Positions 7,687-15,928 of a stretch of 64,000 nt of DNA are shown in pieces; the stretch's first letter is position 1, and the number at the start of each line of letters is the position of its first letter. Under the pieces are notes generated by a model. That model saw nothing but the letters and a program-made list of their open reading frames with translations, was not told where the DNA came from and did no database searches. The position numbers were made by a program, and so were the translations under genes. The stretch comes from Culturomica sp. (lineage in GTDB: Bacteria > Bacteroidota > Bacteroidia > Bacteroidales > Marinifilaceae): positions 39,067 to 103,066 of the forward strand of contig JAISVB010000069.1 of assembly GCA_031271755.1 (NCBI GenBank). The letters are read 5' to 3'.

Positions 7687-7718
7687 TTTGCTCTGCGCAG
7701 AAAGAAACACTACCTTTG
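7687..7718 (+). promoter_or_regulatory. Bacteroidetes-type promoter of rmlD
   Basis: TTTG (7687-7690), exactly 20 bases, then TACCTTTG (7711-7718): a full match to the consensus. It starts 13 bases after the galactose terminator and about 28 bases before the rmlD start. Confidence 0.75.
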
Positions 7719-7746
7719 CAAACGAAGCAAATGAAATTGTAAACAG

Positions 7747-8604
7747 ATGAATATATTGGTAACCGGAGCCAACGGTCAGTTGGGACAGGCGTTCAAAAAG
7801 GTGGGATTTCCCGCTTTGGACGAGGTATTTTACACCGATGTGGAGGAGTTGGATATCACGGATCTCCAGGCAATCGAAAAATTCGTACAGGCCAACGAAA
7901 TCGATACGATCATAAACTGTGCGGCCTATACGGCGGTGGACAGGGCGGAAGAGGAGCCGGAAGCGGCCATGCGGATCAACCGGGACGCTGTGGCGAATTT
8001 GGCGGAGGTTGCGGCCCAAGAGGCTTGTCTGCTGCTGCATGTATCCACCGATTATGTATTTGACGGGAACGCCGCAGAGCCTTACACGGAAAAGAGCCGG
8101 GTAAACCCGCAGGGGGTGTACGGTAAAACCAAATTGGCCGGGGAACAGGCCGTTAAAACCTCCGGATGCTTAGCGATCATTGTGCGTACAGCCTGGCTCT
8201 ATTCCGAATTCGGGCACAACTTTGTCAAGACGATCCGGAAAGCAGCCCGGGAGAAAGGAGAGCTGAAAGTGGTGGCGGATCAGGTGGGGACGCCGACCTA
8301 TGCAGCAGACCTGGCGCGGGCCATTGTGCGGATCCTGGATTCGGCCGACGTAGCCGACCACACCGGCATATATCACTACTCCAACGAAGGGATCTGTTCG
8401 TGGTACGACTTTGCGGCGGAGATTGTCCGGCAAAGCGGCATTGATTGCAAAATAGATCCGGTCACAACGGATCAATACCCGGTAAAAGCGAAACGCCCCG
8501 CTTATTCCGTATTGGACAAGACCAAGATCCAAAAGACCTTCGACGTGGAGGTGCCGGCGTGGCAGGAAGCTCTGAGTCGTTGTTTACAGGGGATGGAAGC
8601 GTAG
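7747..8604 (+). CDS. rmlD: dTDP-4-dehydrorhamnose reductase
   Basis: 285 residues, extended SDR fold; NADPH-dependent reduction of dTDP-4-keto-L-rhamnose to dTDP-L-rhamnose, the last step of rhamnose donor synthesis. The nucleotide-binding GANGQLGQAF is at residues 7-16, the family signature VSTDYVFDG near residue 98, and the catalytic Tyr-x-x-x-Lys in VYGKTKLAGE. The rmlA/B/C partners are not here. It has its own promoter. The next gene begins 30 bases after its stop and may be co-transcribed. Confidence 0.92.
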   Translation: MNILVTGANGQLGQAFKKVGFPALDEVFYTDVEELDITDLQAIEKFVQANEIDTIINCAAYTAVDRAEEEPEAAMRINRDAVANLAEVAAQEACLLLHVSTDYVFDGNAAEPYTEKSRVNPQGVYGKTKLAGEQAVKTSGCLAIIVRTAWLYSEFGHNFVKTIRKAAREKGELKVVADQVGTPTYAADLARAIVRILDSADVADHTGIYHYSNEGICSWYDFAAEIVRQSGIDCKIDPVTTDQYPVKAKRPAYSVLDKTKIQKTFDVEVPAWQEALSRCLQGMEA

Positions 8605-8634
8605 TGATCCCGTTCGAATGCTTGAAATTCCGGT

Positions 8635-9162
8635 ATGTTCAGTTTTGCAGCCATAGATTTTGAAACGGCCAATCGCGAGCCTTCCAGCGTGTGTAGCGTG
8701 GGGGTTGTGGTGGTCAGGGAGGGGATGATCGCGGAGAAATTCTACAAATTGATACGTCCGGCCCCCGATTATTACAACCGCTGGGCGACGGAGATCCACG
8801 GACTGGATCGTCGCGATACGGCGAATGCCGCGCCTTTTCCCGAAGTGTGGCGGAAAATCGCCCCCGCTCTGGCGGGTTTGTCCTTCGTCGCCCACAACAG
8901 CCCGTTTGACGAAGGCTGTCTGCGCAGCGTGCATGCACATTACGGGATGGGGTATCCGGGCTATACATTCCACTGCACCTGCCGGATGGCGCGCAAAGCC
9001 TTTCCGCACCTGCCCAACCACCGTCTGGGAACCGTTTCCGCCCACATCGGCTACGACCTTTCCAACCACCACCACGCCTTGGCCGACGCCGAAGCCTGCG
9101 CCGAGATCGCCCTGCACATCCTGCACCGGATGCAAAAAAACGAGGGAGGGATCACTTTTTAG
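8635..9162 (+). CDS. DEDDh 3'-5' exonuclease (DNA polymerase III epsilon-like)
   Basis: 175 residues, a single exonuclease domain. The DEDDh motifs are seen in order: FAAIDFETAN (Asp and Glu), AHNSPFDEG (second Asp) and HHHALADAEACAEI (His and last Asp). Such stand-alone epsilon-like proteins of Bacteroidetes act on DNA or RNA 3' ends; the substrate cannot be told from sequence. The last four bases overlap the stop region of the convergent mscS-like gene. Confidence 0.88.
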   Translation: MFSFAAIDFETANREPSSVCSVGVVVVREGMIAEKFYKLIRPAPDYYNRWATEIHGLDRRDTANAAPFPEVWRKIAPALAGLSFVAHNSPFDEGCLRSVHAHYGMGYPGYTFHCTCRMARKAFPHLPNHRLGTVSAHIGYDLSNHHHALADAEACAEIALHILHRMQKNEGGITF

Positions 9163-10001
9163 TTTTGCTGCAGGCGCACCTCCATGTGGGGAAGCGGGGA
9201 GCGGAGGATTTTTTCCGCTGCAAAGGCTTTGTACACCTTTTCGTTCATGTCGAAAAAGAGATCGCCGTAGTCGGCCGCTTTTACCCACGCCCGGACAACG
9301 ATGGTAACGGCGCTTGCTTCCAAGGAGTTCAACGCGATAAAGCAGGCGGGGTCTTTCAATACCCGGGCATCCTCCTGTACCAATTTTCCGATGACGGCTT
9401 TGGCTTTGTCGTAATCTTCCCCGTAAGCGACGGCGAATGTCCAATCCACCCGCCGGGTGGCGGCTTTGGAGTAGTTGATCATGGTGCTGGTGGAGAGGCC
9501 GCCGTTGGGAATAATGATGGTTTTGTTATCGCCGGTTGTGAGGATGGTGTTAAAGATCTGGATCTCCTGAACGGTTCCGCTCTGTCCCTGCGCTTCGATA
9601 AAATCCCCGATCTTGAAGGGTTTGAACAACAGGATCATCACCCCGCCGGCAAAATTTTGCAACGTTCCGCTCAGCGCCATGCCGATGGCAACGCCGGCGG
9701 AGGCGAACAGGGCGATAAAAGAGCTGGTTTCAATTCCTAAGATGCTGATAATAATGATGATCAGTATAAAATTCAGGGTGATGCCAACCAAACTTTTCAG
9801 AAAAGAGAACAGAGAAGGTTCTATGCCTCTTTTCTGCATAATAGCTGTAATTAAGCGATTGATCCGGCGGACGATCCAGCGGCCGATCAGAAAAACAACG
9901 ATCGCCGCCAGCAATTTGGTGCCGAACGTGACGGAAATGTCCGATAATTTGCCTGCCAGCACCTGCCAGTTAAACGAAGAGGGACGAAGCAATTCTTCCA
10001 T
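9159..10001 (-). CDS. Small-conductance mechanosensitive channel (MscS family)
   Basis: 280 residues: three predicted inner-membrane helices (about residues 25-45, 65-90, 92-115), the third being the pore-lining Gly/Ala-rich FASAGVAIGMALSGTLQNFAGGVMILLFKPF typical of MscS TM3, followed by the beta domain (DFIEAQGQSGTVQEIQIFNTIL and IPNGGLSTSTMINYS) and a C-terminal alpha/beta domain. It releases solutes on osmotic downshock. It converges with the exonuclease gene and the two stop regions overlap. A -7 element TAAGTTTG lies upstream at 10039-10046. Confidence 0.92.
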   Translation of the reverse strand: MEELLRPSSFNWQVLAGKLSDISVTFGTKLLAAIVVFLIGRWIVRRINRLITAIMQKRGIEPSLFSFLKSLVGITLNFILIIIIISILGIETSSFIALFASAGVAIGMALSGTLQNFAGGVMILLFKPFKIGDFIEAQGQSGTVQEIQIFNTILTTGDNKTIIIPNGGLSTSTMINYSKAATRRVDWTFAVAYGEDYDKAKAVIGKLVQEDARVLKDPACFIALNSLEASAVTIVVRAWVKAADYGDLFFDMNEKVYKAFAAEKILRSPLPHMEVRLQQN

Positions 10002-10038
10002 AAATTTACGTATTTAAGTTACTGTTATTTTTCTCCCG

Positions 10039-10046
10039 CAAACTTA
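10039..10046 (-). promoter_or_regulatory. -7 promoter element of the mscS-like gene
   Basis: TAAGTTTG on the minus strand, 38 bases before the start codon. No good TTTG at the right distance upstream, so this is a half-supported promoter. Confidence 0.35.
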
Positions 10047-10066
10047 TGCAATTAATTCAATAATTG

Positions 10067-10074
10067 TACCTTTG
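10067..10074 (+). promoter_or_regulatory. -7 promoter element of argS
   Basis: TACCTTTG matches TAnnTTTG, 41 bases before the argS start; the -33 position reads CTTA, a poor match. It is divergent from and within 30 bases of the mscS -7 element. Confidence 0.45.
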
Positions 10075-10114
10075 TATCTTCTGAATTTTTGTCCGACCAT
10101 TTAACAGAGAATAG

Positions 10115-11902
10115 ATGAGTATTGAAAAGTTGTTGACAGAGAAAGTGATCGAGGCCGTGAAGCAATGCTACGGAGCGGATATTGCAGAGCAGGACATCCA
10201 ATTGCAGCCGACCCGCAAGGAGTTCTCCGGCGACCTGACCGTGGTGGTCTTTCCGTTTACGCGCTATTCGCGTAAATCGCCGGAAGAGACCGGAAAAGAG
10301 CTGGGGGAGTACCTGAAGCGCAACATCCCGGAGATCTCCGATTACAATGTGATCAAGGGCTTTTTGAACATAGTCGTCTCCTCGGCCTACTGGCTGGGGG
10401 AACTGAACCGGGTGGCGGAAACGCCCCGTTACGGCTACGCAGCGGAAAAGAGCGGCCGGAAATACATGATCGAATACTCCTCTCCCAATACCAATAAGCC
10501 GCTTCACCTGGGGCACATTCGGAACAACCTGCTCGGGTGGTCGGTGTCCGAAATCCAAAAAGCCAACGGGCACGAAGTGAAGATGGTCAATCTGGTGAAC
10601 GACCGCGGCATTCACATCTGCAAGAGCATGCTTGCATGGCAGAAGTTTGCCGGCGGGGCGACGCCGGAAAGCACCGGCACAAAGGGCGACCATTTTGTCG
10701 GGGAGTATTACGTGCGTTTTGACAGGGCGTACAAGGAGGAGATCCGGCAACTGATGGCCGGCGGCATGGACGAAGAGGAGGCGAAAAAGCAGGCGCCCAT
10801 CCTGCAGGAGGCGCAGGAGATGCTCCGCAAATGGGAGGCAGGCGACGAAGAGACCGTTTCCCTGTGGCGGACCATGAACGATTGGGTGCTGGCGGGCTTC
10901 GACGAGACATACCGGCTGATGGGCGTGGGTTTCGACAAGATCTATTTTGAATCGGAAACCTACAAACAGGGGAGGGATCTGGTGTTGCAGGGCTTGGAAA
11001 AGGGAGTGCTTTACCGAAAGGATACCGGAAGCATCTGGGCCGATCTGACCGGGGACGGATTGGATCACAAATTGCTGTTGCGGGACGACGGCACCTCCGT
11101 TTACATGACACAGGACATCGGAACGGCCTACCAGCGGTTCCGGGAGTTCGACATGGACGAAATGGTCTATGTGGTGGGGAATGAACAGAACTACCACTTT
11201 CAGGTGTTGTCGCTGATCTGCGGCAAGCTGGGATTTGGCTGGTCGGACAAGATCCGGCACCTGTCGTACGGAATGGTGGAGCTGCCGGAAGGGAAGATGA
11301 AATCGCGGGAAGGGACGGTGGTGGACGCCGATGACCTGATGCAGGAGATGATCCGGACGGCGAAAGAGATGTCGGAAGAGGCCGGGAAGTTAGGCGGATA
11401 CAGCGAAGAAGAGGCGCAGGAGGTGCACCGGAAAGTGGCCTTGGGCGCTTTGAAATATTTTATTCTGAAAGTGGATCCGAAAAAGACCATGATGTTCAAC
11501 CCCAAAGAGTCCATCGACTTCAACGGGAACACCGGGCCTTTCATTCAATACACGTATGCCCGGATCCGCTCTATTTTACGGAAAGCCGCGGAAGCCGGGA
11601 TCGATCTGAAACCGGGCGATACATCGTTGGCGATCTCCGTCAAAGAGCAGGAGTTGATCAAACTGATCGTTAAACTGCCCGCTGTGGTGAAAGAGGCCGG
11701 CGAAACATACAGCCCGGCGTTACTGGCCAACTACGCCTACGAATTGGCCAAAGAGTTCAACCAGTTTTACCACGACTTCTCCGTGTTGAAGGAGGAGAAC
11801 GAAGCGCTGCGGAATTTCCGGCTGCTGTTGGCCGGACAGTGTGCGGAAGCGTTGAAAAATTCCTTGGGCATGTTGGGTATCGAGATGCCCGAGCGGATGT
11901 AA
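10115..11902 (+). CDS. argS: Arginyl-tRNA synthetase
   Basis: 595 residues, class I aminoacyl-tRNA synthetase, full length. The N-terminal additional domain binds the tRNA D-loop; the HIGH-type motif is HLGHIRNN in NTNKPLHLGHIRNNLLG (near residue 133); the KMSK-equivalent is EGKMKSREGTVV (near residue 393); the C-terminal all-helical DALR anticodon-binding domain ends the protein with FRLLLAGQCAEALKNSLGMLGIEMPERM-like family sequence. Charges tRNA-Arg. The next gene starts 27 bases after the stop. Confidence 0.96.
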   Translation: MSIEKLLTEKVIEAVKQCYGADIAEQDIQLQPTRKEFSGDLTVVVFPFTRYSRKSPEETGKELGEYLKRNIPEISDYNVIKGFLNIVVSSAYWLGELNRVAETPRYGYAAEKSGRKYMIEYSSPNTNKPLHLGHIRNNLLGWSVSEIQKANGHEVKMVNLVNDRGIHICKSMLAWQKFAGGATPESTGTKGDHFVGEYYVRFDRAYKEEIRQLMAGGMDEEEAKKQAPILQEAQEMLRKWEAGDEETVSLWRTMNDWVLAGFDETYRLMGVGFDKIYFESETYKQGRDLVLQGLEKGVLYRKDTGSIWADLTGDGLDHKLLLRDDGTSVYMTQDIGTAYQRFREFDMDEMVYVVGNEQNYHFQVLSLICGKLGFGWSDKIRHLSYGMVELPEGKMKSREGTVVDADDLMQEMIRTAKEMSEEAGKLGGYSEEEAQEVHRKVALGALKYFILKVDPKKTMMFNPKESIDFNGNTGPFIQYTYARIRSILRKAAEAGIDLKPGDTSLAISVKEQELIKLIVKLPAVVKEAGETYSPALLANYAYELAKEFNQFYHDFSVLKEENEALRNFRLLLAGQCAEALKNSLGMLGIEMPERM

Positions 11903-11929
11903 AAACCAACCATAAAATTGAAATAAGCC

Positions 11930-12547
11930 ATGCAACGAAATTTACTATTTATCGTATTGTCACTGTGTATTTTGGGATGTTCCGGCTCCCAAAGCGGTAA
12001 AAAAGAGTCAACAACAATGGAAAACGGAGAGAAAAAGGGGGTATTTCAACCCATCAGCCCTGAAGAGATCACCGGCAATACCATCAAGACCATCGGCAGG
12101 GATTGGATGTTGGTAACGGCCGGAACAAAAGAAAAATTCAACACCATGACAGCCAGTTGGGGAGGCATCGGACACCTGTGGAACAAGCCCGTCGCCTTTA
12201 TTTTTATCCGTCCCCAGCGTTACACCTTCGGTTTCCTCGAAGAGCAGGAGTCGTTCACCCTTTCGTTTTTCGGCGGACAATACCGGGAGGCGCTGACCGT
12301 TTGCGGAACGCTCTCCGGCCGGGACGTGAACAAAGTAGAACGGGCGGGCCTCACCCCGCATTATACGGAAAACGGGAACGTAGCATTCGAAGAAGCCGTG
12401 TTGGTGTTGGAGTGCAAAAAGCTGTACGCCGACTTTTTTCACAAAGAGTCCTTTATAGACACCAATATTGTACAGTTGGATTATCCCGAAGAGGATTTTC
12501 ACAAGGTGTACATTGCGGAAATCGTGAACGTATGGGAGAAAAAATAA
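11930..12547 (+). CDS. Flavin-reductase-like domain lipoprotein
   Basis: 205 residues. The front is a lipoprotein signal (MQRNLLFIVLSLCILGC, acylated Cys at residue 17), unusual for this normally cytoplasmic FMN-binding split-barrel family. The body follows the flavin-reductase-like pattern: WMLVTAGTKEKFNTMTASWGG (FMN phosphate binding), FIRPQRYTFGFLEEQESFTLSFF, and CGTLSGRDVNK. Several Bacteroidetes homologues are annotated as flavin reductases; the electron donor and acceptor are unknown. An internal ATG (MENGEKKG, residue 30) could give a cytoplasmic form. The last 16 bases overlap the next gene, indicating translational coupling. Confidence 0.75.
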   Translation: MQRNLLFIVLSLCILGCSGSQSGKKESTTMENGEKKGVFQPISPEEITGNTIKTIGRDWMLVTAGTKEKFNTMTASWGGIGHLWNKPVAFIFIRPQRYTFGFLEEQESFTLSFFGGQYREALTVCGTLSGRDVNKVERAGLTPHYTENGNVAFEEAVLVLECKKLYADFFHKESFIDTNIVQLDYPEEDFHKVYIAEIVNVWEKK

Positions 12548-13386
12548 CCGGGAATAAAACCAATTTCCACAGCCACAGCCTGTTCTGTGACGGAAAAGCT
12601 CCTTTAGAAGCATTTGTAAAATCGGCTGTAGAGGCCGGTTTTACTGCTTATGGGGTATCGTCGCACGCCCCGCTGCCTTTTAAAACAGCGTGGAACATGG
12701 ATCGCGAAGAGGTGCCGGCCTATCTTCGGGAGATGGAGCGCCTGAAGGAGGTGTACCGGGACCGGATCGCGCTCTACACCGGCATGGAGATCGATTACCT
12801 GAACGAAGTCTGGAATCCGGCTTCGGATTATTTTCAGCAGTTGCCGTTGGATTTCCGGATCGGTTCCGTGCATCTGGTCTATACGCCGGAAGGGGAGATC
12901 GTGGACACGGATACCGGTGCAGAGAGCTTTAAACAACTGATTGCCGACCACTTTGCGGGCAGTTTGGAGGCGATTGTCGGAGCCTGTTTCGAAGCCTCTC
13001 TGCAGTTGGTGGAGAAAGGAGGCTTTGATTTTATCGGGCATCCGAACAAGATCGCGTTCAATGCCGAAGCGTACCGTCCCGGAGCGACCGGGGAGCCGTG
13101 GTACAAAGTGCATGTCGGCCGTCTTTTCGAAGCGTTGAAAGAAAATCACATCATGGTGGAGATCAATACCAAAGCTTACCTGACCAAAGGATGCTTTTTC
13201 CCGGATCGCTCCCTGTTCGGGTGGTTGAAAGAGTTGGAACTGCCGGTGGTGGTCAACTCCGACGCCCACCGGCCGGAGTTGGTGGACGCCGGGCGGCGGG
13301 AAGCGTTGAAAGCGTTGAAAGAGAGCGGTATTCGTTCTGTGATGGAGTTGGAGGCCGGAAGTTGGGTACCTAAAGAAATTGTTTGA
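12532..13386 (+). CDS. PHP-family histidinol-phosphatase-like phosphoesterase
   Basis: 284 residues starting at the ATG inside the end of the flavin reductase gene (MGEKITGNKTNFHSHS). PHP-domain metal ligands seen: HSHSLFCDGK, the SSHAPLP segment, GMEIDYL, SVHLVY, GHPNK, and VVNSDAHRPE near the C-terminus. This is the order of HisJ-type histidinol phosphatases. It may dephosphorylate histidinol phosphate or another small phosphate ester; no other his genes are near, so substrate is open. It ends one base into the start codon of the next gene (TGATG). Confidence 0.82.
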   Translation: MGEKITGNKTNFHSHSLFCDGKAPLEAFVKSAVEAGFTAYGVSSHAPLPFKTAWNMDREEVPAYLREMERLKEVYRDRIALYTGMEIDYLNEVWNPASDYFQQLPLDFRIGSVHLVYTPEGEIVDTDTGAESFKQLIADHFAGSLEAIVGACFEASLQLVEKGGFDFIGHPNKIAFNAEAYRPGATGEPWYKVHVGRLFEALKENHIMVEINTKAYLTKGCFFPDRSLFGWLKELELPVVVNSDAHRPELVDAGRREALKALKESGIRSVMELEAGSWVPKEIV

Positions 13387-14168
13387 TGATGCAAAAAACA
13401 TACACGGAGGACGAAATGCTGGAAATGGCCGTCCGGTGGGCCCGGGAAGCGGGCAAGATCCAATTGGGCTATTTCCGGAGATCGGGGTTGCAGATGGAGA
13501 CCAAGTCCAACCTTTCGGACGTTGTCACCCGGGCGGACAAAGAGAGCGAAGCGTACCTGCTGGAACAGATCGCCGCCGTTTTTCCGGAACACTCCGTTTT
13601 GGGCGAAGAGACCGGTATGCACGCCGGAAGCGGGGAATATGGCTGGGTCATCGACCCCTTGGACGGCACCAACAATTACAGTCAGGGCTTGCCGGTATTT
13701 GCCGTTTCGATCGCCCTTCAATATCGGGGAGAAACCCGCTTGGGCGTGGTCTATGCGCCCTATTTGGACGAACTGTATACGGCGCTCGCCGGGAAGGGCG
13801 CTTTTCTGAACGGAACGCCGATCCGGGTTTCGCAGAAACAGGCGTTGCCGGAATCGGTGCTGGGAACCGGATTCCCGTACGACAAAGGGACGCATCCGGC
13901 CAATAATATAGAGAATTTGTCCGCTTTGTTGCCGGGCTTGCGCGGTATCCGGCGCATGGGAGCGGCAGCCTACGATCTCTGCTGCGTGGCGGCCGGTTTC
14001 TTAGACGGCTATTGGGAGTTGAACCTGAACCTCTGGGACATGTGCGCCGGGGCGTTGATCGTGGAGGAGGCGGGGGGCGTTATCTGCCACTTCCGCGACG
14101 ACCGGAACGTTTCCATCATTGCCGGGAACAAAACGATCGTAGAAAAGATCCGTTCGAAAATCAAATGA
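13386..14168 (+). CDS. Inositol-monophosphatase-family phosphatase
   Basis: 260 residues from the ATG that overlaps the preceding TGA. The metal-binding motifs of the family are present: GEETG (Glu-Glu), WVIDPLDGTNNYSQG (Asp-Pro-Leu-Asp-Gly-Thr) and NLWDMCAGALIVEEAGG (Trp-Asp near the C-terminus). Could act on inositol phosphates, 3'-phosphoadenosine phosphates or histidinol phosphate; the coupling to a PHP phosphatase does not decide. Cytoplasmic, Mg-dependent by family. Confidence 0.85.
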   Translation: MMQKTYTEDEMLEMAVRWAREAGKIQLGYFRRSGLQMETKSNLSDVVTRADKESEAYLLEQIAAVFPEHSVLGEETGMHAGSGEYGWVIDPLDGTNNYSQGLPVFAVSIALQYRGETRLGVVYAPYLDELYTALAGKGAFLNGTPIRVSQKQALPESVLGTGFPYDKGTHPANNIENLSALLPGLRGIRRMGAAAYDLCCVAAGFLDGYWELNLNLWDMCAGALIVEEAGGVICHFRDDRNVSIIAGNKTIVEKIRSKIK

Positions 14169-14180
14169 CCTGAAAAACAG

Positions 14181-14208
14181 CAGAGGCGACCTTACCGGGC
14201 CGCCTCTG
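14181..14208. terminator. Hairpin between convergent genes
   Basis: CAGAGGCG (14181-14188) pairs with CGCCTCTG (14201-14208). There is no strong T run, so it is a weak terminator candidate, supported mainly by its place between two converging genes. Confidence 0.45.
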
Positions 14209-14230
14209 TCGTTTGTAAGCTGTACCGGGA

Positions 14231-15850
14231 TCAAAGCCCCAATACGGCTGCTCCCTGTTTGAAGAAGATGTCTTTCGGAATGCCGGCTCCGGCAATCTTG
14301 TCCAGGTCTTGTTGAAGCATGGGAGAAACCACTCCTTTTTCCCGGATCAACGCTCCTGCTTTTTCGTAAGCGCCATCTCCCTGAATGGTGAGGTAATCGG
14401 TTACGATCTGTGTGATCTCCTGCTGCATTTTGTTTGCATCGACGGTGTAAAATCCCTGTTCGTCCCGGGCGATGGATCCGCTTGCAACAAAACGGTCAAA
14501 TTGCATCATGTTGGCTTTCCCGTGCGCGCTGGCGGCTCCGAACCGGCTGGAACGGAAAATGCCGGCGATAAAGGTCACGTAGTTATCCAGCAACTCTTTT
14601 TCGGGAATAATGCCCCATTCGGCCAGCCGGGTGATACAGTACAACCCCAGAATGTCGGCTTTTCCCTCTTCGATGGAGGTGTAGTTGTCTTTTAACACGG
14701 AACGTACATCCTGCTTGTCCGTGATGGTGTAGTTAACGCCCAGACCGTGAGCCACTTCGTGGAACATGGTGTTTTCAAAGAAAGCGTCGAAACCGACGTG
14801 CTTTTGCTGATCCGGATGGATCACCAACTTGGAGATCGGTACCAAGATCTGGTCGAACTTCGCCTGCATGGCGTTTTTCAACTGCAATTTGCGGCTCCCT
14901 TTGGCGGCATGTACCCGGGGGTCGTTCGGCAGGTTGATGGCAATGTTTTTACTGCCGGCATTGCAATCCCCCGCGTAATAAATGACCTCATACGCATTCA
15001 TGTCCGGATTGGCGTTGGCTTTCTCCTGCCGGTAAGCTTCCGGTACGGGGAGATTCTCCTGTAGGCGGGGGAGGTATTGCGCATAGAGAGAGAGTTTGCT
15101 GCTCCACGCTTTGTCCTTCACCAAAATCTGTCCGGAATGAGCGGCCTTGTATCCGAAGAGCGCATCCTCGTAAGTTTCGATGGGACCAACCACAAAATCG
15201 AGCGTATTGTCCTGCATCTCCATCCAGGCCAGATCACTCGCCAGATAGTCGTCCGTCAGCAACGCTTCGGCGCGCAGTTCCAGGTATTTCTTCAACCCGG
15301 CTTCTTCGGCCAGTCCGGCGGCTTCTTTCAACAAGGCAGCCGCTTCCCCGGTCGCTTCCGGATACGCTTCGTGGAAAGGCACCACCACCAGCTTCCCTTC
15401 CGCATCCCGGCGGATCACAGAGTACCACCCCGTTTTGGCAGGGTCTTCCAGCGCTTCGAACTCCTCCTTGCTCATGTCGGCGGGGTAGAAGTTCGCTCCC
15501 GGCTGTTTTTCCGGTACGCCGGGTACGAACGGCTTGTTGTCATCCAACCGGTCCCACGGGCCGTAGTTGATGGCGAGGTATTTGGCCAAATAGGGATCGG
15601 TAACCCCTTTGAAGAGCTCCGCCTGGTCTCCGTAAGCATTTTGATAGAAAATAGAGTCCATGAGGTCGGCCACCCGAATCAGGAGCGGGATCATCTTTTT
15701 CTCATTTTCCGTCAATTTGCCGACATCGGTGGTCAGGGTGAACTCTGCATATTGGTCAGCCAGTTCCCGGTAGGAAGATCCGGCTTTTTTGCTCTCTTTG
15801 CAGGCGCCCAGAAGCGCACCCGCCGCTAAAAGGAATAAGATTTTTTTCAT
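14231..15850 (-). CDS. DPP III-like (M49) zinc peptidase, lipoprotein, HExxH form
   Basis: 539 residues from the ATG at 15850 (MKKILFLLAAGALLGAC, acylated Cys at residue 17). M49 peptidases cut dipeptides from peptide N-termini. The zinc site is HEVAH (residues 364-368), one residue shorter than the usual HExxGH hexapeptide of this family, followed by SIEEGKADILGLY, the equivalent of the EECRAE third-ligand motif (Glu394/395). Much of the canonical N-terminal lobe is reduced compared with the 650-700-residue relatives. It lies downstream of the S9 peptidase on the same strand. An ATG three codons upstream is an alternative start. Confidence 0.85.
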   Translation of the reverse strand: MKKILFLLAAGALLGACKESKKAGSSYRELADQYAEFTLTTDVGKLTENEKKMIPLLIRVADLMDSIFYQNAYGDQAELFKGVTDPYLAKYLAINYGPWDRLDDNKPFVPGVPEKQPGANFYPADMSKEEFEALEDPAKTGWYSVIRRDAEGKLVVVPFHEAYPEATGEAAALLKEAAGLAEEAGLKKYLELRAEALLTDDYLASDLAWMEMQDNTLDFVVGPIETYEDALFGYKAAHSGQILVKDKAWSSKLSLYAQYLPRLQENLPVPEAYRQEKANANPDMNAYEVIYYAGDCNAGSKNIAINLPNDPRVHAAKGSRKLQLKNAMQAKFDQILVPISKLVIHPDQQKHVGFDAFFENTMFHEVAHGLGVNYTITDKQDVRSVLKDNYTSIEEGKADILGLYCITRLAEWGIIPEKELLDNYVTFIAGIFRSSRFGAASAHGKANMMQFDRFVASGSIARDEQGFYTVDANKMQQEITQIVTDYLTIQGDGAYEKAGALIREKGVVSPMLQQDLDKIAGAGIPKDIFFKQGAAVLGL

Positions 15851-15864
15851 ATCGTACATTAAAT

Positions 15865-15896
15865 TAAGACCGTAAGATAGTAAGACCGTAAGATTA
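15865..15896. repeat. 8-bp tandem repeat, copy A of a dispersed intergenic element
   Basis: Four 8-base units: TAAGACCG, TAAGATAG, TAAGACCG, TAAGATTA. The first 29 bases recur exactly, inverted on the map, at 30434-30471. The element ends 14 bases before the start of the DPP III-like gene, and the bases just before that start (TACGAT) also match copy B. Confidence 0.85.
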
Positions 15897-15906
15897 GGTG
15901 CTGCTA

Positions 15907-15923
15907 ACTAAACTCAAATAACT
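15907..15923. repeat. ACTAAACTC-type short repeat beside copy A
   Basis: ACTAAACTC followed by AAATAACT. It differs by one base from 22451-22467, and a looser version lies beside copy B at about 30415-30430. Confidence 0.55.
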
Positions 15924-15928
15924 CATGA

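Noticed and set aside
6433..8040. 535-codon minus-strand frame opposite galK and rmlD
   Set aside because: Spans two well-supported genes, a terminator and a promoter, with no domain of its own.
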